Shown one piece after another: positions 58,416 to 64,000 of a DNA stretch of 64,000 bases (position 1 is the stretch's first letter; each line of letters begins with the position of its first letter). The stretch comes from Astropecten irregularis. Its lineage: Eukaryota; Echinodermata; Asteroidea; Paxillosida; Astropectinidae. A model generated the notes under the pieces. That model was given only the letters and a program-made list of their open reading frames with translations. It made no database searches and was not told where the DNA came from. The stretch spans positions 15,951,390 through 16,015,389 of the forward strand of contig OZ020258.1 in the NCBI GenBank assembly GCA_963971285.1. Reading direction: 5' to 3'. Position numbers and translations under genes: made by a program.

Positions 58416-59067
58416 GACATAAATCTTCAAATTAATAAGGAGTTGAATTTTGCCCCTTTCTGAATATAATTCATAATTTATTTGGTCATCTATGTCCGAT
58501 TACTTCTCTAGACTATGCATCGTGCGTCGTCTGCAAAACCCCGTTAGCAAAACATTACAATCAAAACATGGAAAGTTCGATGCCCCGATACTTGACTGGT
58601 GCCCTGCACAGTGAATATACGTAATGTCAGTCAACCACTTGTGGACGTATTGTATTACGTGTATTATAATACGTGGATACCCTCACAGTGTCAAAATGAA
58701 TCATTGCAGTGGAGGTGTATTGTAATAATGTATCTTTACAATTGGAGGGGCGGGGAATTAGTGGGATCATGGAGGAAGGCTTCCTCCATGGTGGGAGGAT
58801 GTTTGAAAGTAAAAGTGAAAGTGCACGTACATGTAATCGCTTAGACTGGGCCAAATATCTGGTACCTTGCCCCTCGTAATGGGGCCTAGGCCTAGTTTAA
58901 TTATCAACAGGCCCATGGCCTGCCTCGGTATCCATACCCAATCAAAAAATCAATCAAGCTGGCACCACCCGGCCCCTAACCGGCCCCTTGAAACTTGTGC
59001 ACGCGCACGCGCACGCGCACGCGCCGCGGCCTCTCGTGCGTGGTTTTATATGCGGTTAGAAACTTTA
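58416..59067. promoter_or_regulatory. Upstream region of CCM2
   Basis: It should contain the CCM2 5' UTR and promoter on the minus strand. No core promoter motif is convincing. A short alternating purine-pyrimidine tract (GCGCACGCGCACGCGCACGC, about 59000-59025) is the only standout. Confidence 0.35.
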
Positions 59068-60757
59068 TGGCGTCAGAGGTGTTGCCCTCCACTGGATATC
59101 AGACTACCTACGTAATCGGTCTCAATTTACTTATGTACATAACTGTGAGTCTGACATGAAAGATATTCATTGTGGGGTGCCTCAAGGTTCCATCCTGGGT
59201 CCTCTTCTTTTTCTCCTATATGTTAATGACCTGCATAATTCTTCTTCTTTACTTTCTTTCACACTCTTTGCTGATGATACAACGATATAGTTGCCTCCGC
59301 TCATGACCACTCTACACTAATTGACATCTTAAATAGTGAGCTTACCAAAGTGTCGTCTTGGTTCAAGGCCAATAAACTGTCGTTGAATTCTAATAAAACC
59401 AAATACATGCTCTTTACTAGATCCACTCATTCTCTCAATATCACTGGCTCTCCTGTTCTCATTGATGGCAACCCAATCACCAGGACACACTCCACTAAAT
59501 TTCTTGGAGTAACTATTGATGACCGGCTTACCTGGGGAGAGCACATCTCCTCTATCAATACAACTGTCTCCCGTAATACAGGAGTCCTCTCCAAACTACG
59601 TGAATTCCTCCCTTCAGCTACTTTATTCACTCTTTACAACGCCCTCATTCTCCCATATCTTTCTTATTGCAATATTGTCTGGGCTAACAATAAACTCCAT
59701 TCACTTACTGTCACTCAGAAACGAGCAATCAGGATTTGCACCCTGGCCCCTCCTCGAGAACACACTGCACCCTTATTTTGCAAGTTAAATACCCTTACTC
59801 TTTCTGACATCAACACTTTTCAAACGGCTATATTTATGTATAAATATACGCATAACCTTCTTCCTCGCTCTTTTTCTGGCTATTTCTCCTCAGTATGTGA
59901 CACACATGATCATTTCACCAGATCCCATCACAATCTCCACGTACCATTCACTCGCACATCCTACTCATGTAACACTATTCGTCACTATGGACCACGCGTA
60001 TGGAATTCTGTCAATCCAGCTTTAAAGACAAAACCCTCTTTGGGCTGCTTTAAGCATGCGCTCAAGCTTGACCTAGTCTCTCATTATGTAACATAATTAC
60101 TACATTGCACTTTAGGTTTTTTATAATATTTCCCGGTATGATTCCCCTGCTTCTCCAAGTTTTCTTTGCTAGTAGGCCTACTCAGTCCAGATCCCAGGTT
60201 TCCCAGTACATTTATTCTTTTCCTTTTTCATTACTCTTAACTGCTTAATTTACCACCCCTGCCTTACACAATCATTTATCTAAGTTTTGTTCATCTACGT
60301 CTTATGTCCGCTTGTTTGTTTGTTGGGGTAATTGTCTGTTTCTTAGTTAGTTAATTGTTTGTTTGTTAATCGCTTGTTGGTCTGGGATGTTTGTTTGTTT
60401 CTTTCTTTGGGGTGTTAGGGGTGTTTGTTTGTTGGGGTGTTGGGGTTTTTGTTTGTTTGTTTGTTGGGGTGTTTATTTGTTGGGGTGTTTGTTTGTTTGT
60501 TTGTTTATTTGTTTGTTTGTTTAATTAATTAATTAATTAAGGCATCCCTTCCCAAGCTCTGCTTTTCGGGATTTGCCCCCATATCACAGTTTCCTCACAT
60601 CTTCTATGTCTATATGGCAACGTTTTTGTGTGTTGTTTTTGCATAGTCTCTCAACTTATATAATGTTTATTTATTCTTTAAATGCATAACTTTTATTGTA
60701 TATACTGTGATATGGAAATAAATGTTTTATGAATGAATGAATGAATGAATGAATGAA
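59068..60757 (+). mobile_element. 5'-truncated LINE (L2/CR1-like), plus strand
   Basis: It starts inside reverse transcriptase: VALHWISDYLRNRSQ, GVPQGSILGPLLFLLYVNDL and the catalytic LFADDTT up to a stop at about 59288. After a small frame change, 59305-60096 continues with WFKANKLSLNSNKTKYM and the C-terminal domain, ending at 60096. The 3' UTR includes a TTTG-rich tract and ends in a (TGAA)n tail at 60731-60757. Confidence 0.85.
60300..60535. repeat. GTTT-rich microsatellite in the LINE 3' region
   Basis: Interrupted TGTTTGTTTGTT runs with GGGGTGTT insertions end in a short (TTAA)n run. Confidence 0.7.
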
Positions 60758-61169
60758 ACTTGGCAGGTGTGCCAACGTGTGAGTTACTTGTGGTTGGCTT
60801 CGGATTTACATTTGTAATTACTAAGGTCATATGGAGATAGAAATGAAGAAAATTCTCCCTCCATGAAGATCGTCAAAAAGTATTTACTAGCGCCTCGCCT
60901 ACAGCGTGGCACAAGTCATTTTGGAATAGCGTGACGATTTTAATACAGTACTGAGGAGTCTGATGCGTCTTTAGCAATGACCGAATCACAGGGCTTATTA
61001 TAAGCCTAGCTTGTATGGGCTGCGATGCCGCCGACATGCCATGCGACAAATTACCGAATATTTCTTAAATAACGACTTCGAATTGCGGACTACAACTCAA
61101 TAGTCATTATCCAAGATGGTTTAGCTGCATTATAATCAAGATAGACGATTTATTTTAGCTGCCATAGAG

Positions 61170-61525
61170 GCTATTTTTTGGATACTTTGGTTTTTGCTTG
61201 TTGTCAAAGAAATGCAGATTCATGAGTAAAAAATATCAAAAAAGATATACAGTTGAACAGTCATAGTATACCCAGTCCAGTATCAGTACGGTGCCCACTT
61301 TTTGAGAATACAGTAAAAAACGCCCACAGTATTGCTTAAGTCTTTTCACCGTTATTTTTTTTTTTTGTCATTACTCTTTTTTCTGGATAAATACAGCATT
61401 TCAGGCATAACAATGTTAATATGTTTCTACCATCACCATATATACCTTGTCAGTTATAGGTAAATCTGTGACGATTCTATATCCGTATTCTATATAGGCC
61501 TACCAAAGAATGATACTGCCTTTAA
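61170..61525. mobile_element. Family A MITE copy 7
   Basis: The left end is degraded (GGATACTTTGGTTTTTGC). The right end ATGATACTGCC precedes TTTAA with TTAA at 61522-61525, shared with the next copy. Confidence 0.7.
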
Positions 61526-61894
61526 AGGTAGTATCATACTTTGGTTTTTGTCAAAGAAATTCAGATTCATGGGCACAATATCAAGACAGATACAGTAGTC
61601 ATCTGTGAAAATTTCAGTCCCATACGGTGCCCACTTTTTGAGAAAAAAAAAGTGAAAAACGGCCACAGTATTTCTTACTGAGTCTTTTCTCTTTTATTTT
61701 TGATCTTTTAAAAGATCAACAAATAAGATTTTCGGTCGTTGTTTTACTAATTTCTGGATAAATACATCATTTCAGGCGGAAACATTTTAACGGTATATGT
61801 TTCTACCACCACCAACTTCATACCCTGTAAGTTATACGTAAATCTGTGAACATTTCTGTTTTGGCTTTTTACCAAAGTATGATACTACCTTTAA
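61522..61894. mobile_element. Family A MITE copy 8, intact
   Basis: Both termini and both TTAA sites are intact. It is direct-oriented with copy 7 and shares TTAA on both sides with its neighbours. Confidence 0.85.
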
Positions 61895-62005
61895 AGGTAC
61901 AATACTGCACTCATACTTTGTCTGAGCTCAATCGGACATCTGAGTCACGAGAAAATAGCGAAAACCCGTCTCGATTGTTCTTATAAAACATAAAGAATAG
62001 TTTAC
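61891..62005. mobile_element. Family B MITE, copy 5, truncated
   Basis: It begins TTAAAGGTACAATACTGC at the shared TTAA and carries the block GAGCTCAATCGGACATCTGA. It stops near 62005. Confidence 0.7.
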
Positions 62006-62079
62006 TTTATGTTTGTTACAAAAATCGTTCGGACGAACGATCTTTGGAAAAGACACTAAATATTGATTTGCTTGAAAAA

Positions 62080-62282
62080 AAAAACAGCGGGGGGTGGGGG
62101 GGGGGGGGCACGTGCCCCCCCTGGAAAACCTCGTGCCCCCCCGCGTGCCCCCCCTCATTTGAGATTTGGGTTGGTGAAAAAAATATAATATATATTGTAG
62201 TGCCCCCCCCCCCAGCAATTGCTAGTGCCCCCTTGTGCCCCCCCCCCCAGACTCAAAAGTCTGGTGACGCCACTGGTGCAGG
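62080..62282. repeat. Poly(G)/poly(C) hairpin repeat
   Basis: G runs are followed by repeated GTGCCCCCC-type units, ending GTCTGGTGACGCCACTGG, similar in style to the hAT-like hairpin at 3769. Confidence 0.5.
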
Positions 62283-62289
62283 TCGACAT

Positions 62290-62975
62290 TACGATCGAGT
62301 CAATACGAGACTACTCCACATTATGTAAGTATTAATGTCATCGTTTCATGTTTGATACAGCTGATTAATGTATATGGCAATGATTGCTATATAATTATTA
62401 ATTATGTGACATCAAAGGATAATAGCCTGAGTGCTAGTGCATGCAGCATGTATGGTTTTTGAAAGTGATTTTCTTTCTTTCTGAAGACCGCCCTCTATGT
62501 TCACAAGTGTCCATTGTGTCAACAGATGGAGAGTTGTGTTGCACTGGGGACGGGTAGCCATTCCTCTAAAGCTGCTTTAAATTGTCGCATCCACCAAGTA
62601 GAGAAATTACTGCGAACCCAGTAACACGCTCATCGATTATCTCAATATTATGTAAGTAGTTGTTTTGCCTTTTATCAATTTGGGTTTGACTAGACCCGCG
62701 CTGATGACATTGACACACTACTCGCACACTACGGTACTACATACACACAAACACAGTTATGATTAATGTAATGGACTGAGACCCCTGCTTTTATTGTACG
62801 TAATCTCAGCATAATGACGTCTAGGTTAATACCTGCTAGTGCTACAGCGTTAGTAAGTATAGTAGATAAAAGATTGTTTACACTATTCACTAAGCATTTA
62901 ACCGGGTAGTTGCTAGAACAAGTACTAGTAGTAGCAATTAGATTGGAAGTACCCTGGCCAAATAATTGTAGTAAC
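62290..62975. other. Intergenic, no feature recognised
   Basis: No coding or repeat signal is clear. Confidence 0.35.
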
Positions 62976-62976
62976 T

Positions 62977-63108
62977 TAGACCCAGTAACTGGGCCTGGGG
63001 CGCGGCGCTGCGGCGCTGCACTCCCTTTATTAATTTTGGGGGTTAGTCAGTACCCGTCAACCCCCAAAATTAAAAAAAGAGAGTTCAACACCCCAGTAAC
63101 TGGATCTA
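62977..63108. mobile_element. Short relative of the TAGACCCAGTAACTGGG foldback
   Basis: The left end TAGACCCAGTAACTGGG and right end CCCCAGTAACTGGATCTA are complementary, and inner CCCCCAAAATTAA pairs with TTAATTTTGGGGG. It is about one tenth the length of 13330-14700. Confidence 0.7.
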
Positions 63109-63168
63109 GTACAGTAGTAGGTTGCCAGAAAATATGGTTTATGCAGTTTTAAACATAAAACTATTTAG

Positions 63169-63424
63169 GAAAGAATTCCACTGACGGCCATGACGGAAAC
63201 AAGGTTATTTCCTCCAAGAGTTAACTAAGTATTTGATGCAAGTCATAATGAACTTCAATCTCAGGAGTGAAAACTGGTGTAGCTTATCTAAAAAGTGAGA
63301 TTTTCAGGGTTTTTTTACCTACAATTATACACTTCAAATGCATCGGTAGCAATTTTTATCTAAACGCCCTCTGTTGGTCCCATAGGTTTGTGCACAAGTG
63401 ATGGCCGTCAGTGGAATTCTTTCC
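63169..63424. mobile_element. MITE with GAATTCCACTGA ends, copy 2
   Basis: Reverse complement of 15511-15768, with ends GGAAAGAATTCCACTGACGG and CCGTCAGTGGAATTCTTTCC. Another stray terminus (GGGGAAGAATTCCACTTACA) lies at 63437-63456. Confidence 0.75.
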
Positions 63425-63659
63425 ACTATTTATGTGGGGAAGAATTCCACTTACAGACATAATTAATTAGGCCCTAAAAAAAGTTGTTTTCTCATTGACT
63501 CACCAGATGCAGGTAATTATAAACTTTTATTACAGCTGTGTAAACCTGGGGTTGTAAGTAAGTTTTACAGGATGTGTTTGCAAAGCTGCAACATTTTGGC
63601 TGCCATTGTTTATCTCAAAATGCTCTTTGTCGTACGTACCAGTTCAGTTCTTCCCTTAA

Positions 63660-64000
63660 ATGGAGTGTGTAAAGTTGGTGAAGGTGACAGAACAGCACTT
63701 ACACTTTGTCTAATCCAGCATGTACATGAAATAATATGCCTGTGGACATTTGAGCTCAATCAGACATCTGAGTCACAAGAAAATAGTGAACTTATACTAT
63801 AGGCCCTAGATATAACCTGGCTAAATTTTTCTTATAAAACATAAAGAAGGATTTTTTATCTTGCCAAGATCATAAATGTTTTTGGTGTTTGGTTTTCCTT
63901 TCTGGATTAATACACCATTTCAGGCGGAAATATAATATGTTTCTACCAGCACCATTCTTCATACCCTGAAAGTTATGCGTAAATCTGTGAACATTTTTGT
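63660..64000. mobile_element. Family B MITE, copy 6, runs off the window
   Basis: Inverted family B interior (ACACTTTGTCTAATCCAGCA, GAGCTCAATCAGACATCTGA), ending at the window edge in the shared block AAATCTGTGAACATTTTTG. Confidence 0.75.

Overview
This is a window of animal nuclear DNA, most likely from an invertebrate deuterostome (an echinoderm is my best guess; hemichordate or lancelet are alternatives). The reasons are spliced genes with GT-AG introns, an SRCR/WSC/Sushi cell-surface receptor, CR1/L2-like LINEs, a Penelope-like fragment, tRNA-derived SINEs and a very dense load of short inverted-repeat elements. There is one 200-base assembly gap (10830-11029). The species is an inference; nothing in the sequence names it.

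Three protein-coding genes can be assembled exon by exon, each with intact reading frame and GT-AG introns. (1) Minus strand, 8007-486: an 8-exon, 462-residue single-pass receptor with signal peptide, SRCR, WSC and Sushi domains, a transmembrane helix and a tyrosine-bearing tail with one NPxY motif. (2) Plus strand, 16493-37768: a 6-exon, 240-residue ortholog of ITGB1BP1 (ICAP-1), a PTB-domain protein. (3) Minus strand, 58415-46049: an 11-exon, 439-residue ortholog of CCM2 (malcavernin), with PTB domain and harmonin-homology domain. Genes 2 and 3 are convergent neighbours, about 8.3 kb apart between stop codons. Both human proteins bind KRIT1/CCM1, so the locus puts two partners of the same signalling scaffold side by side. 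In humans they lie on different chromosomes.

The rest is mostly transposon-derived. 8.6-16 kb is a cluster of foldback and array elements. Intron 2 of ITGB1BP1 (17.9-30.4 kb) holds a 36-bp minisatellite, two piggyBac-like relics and two truncated LINEs in opposite orientation. 30.6-37 kb holds a TTAA-flanked element, a CRE-motif-rich repeat, a Tigger-like element, a SINE palindrome and a Mutator-like MITE. 37.8-46 kb, between the two convergent genes, is full of small hairpin MITEs. The CCM2 introns hold a second copy of the Mutator-like MITE, a Penelope-like fragment with a hammerhead-ribozyme-like motif and a 1.5-kb hAT-like element. 59-60.8 kb is a truncated LINE, and 61-64 kb is a chain of MITEs.

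Two insertions can be checked within the window itself, because a related unoccupied site is also present (49.5 kb against 54.66 kb; 52.7-54.2 kb against 35.7 kb). Several MITEs of two related TTAA-flanked families sit end to end sharing a single TTAA, and one is nested inside another at a TTAA.
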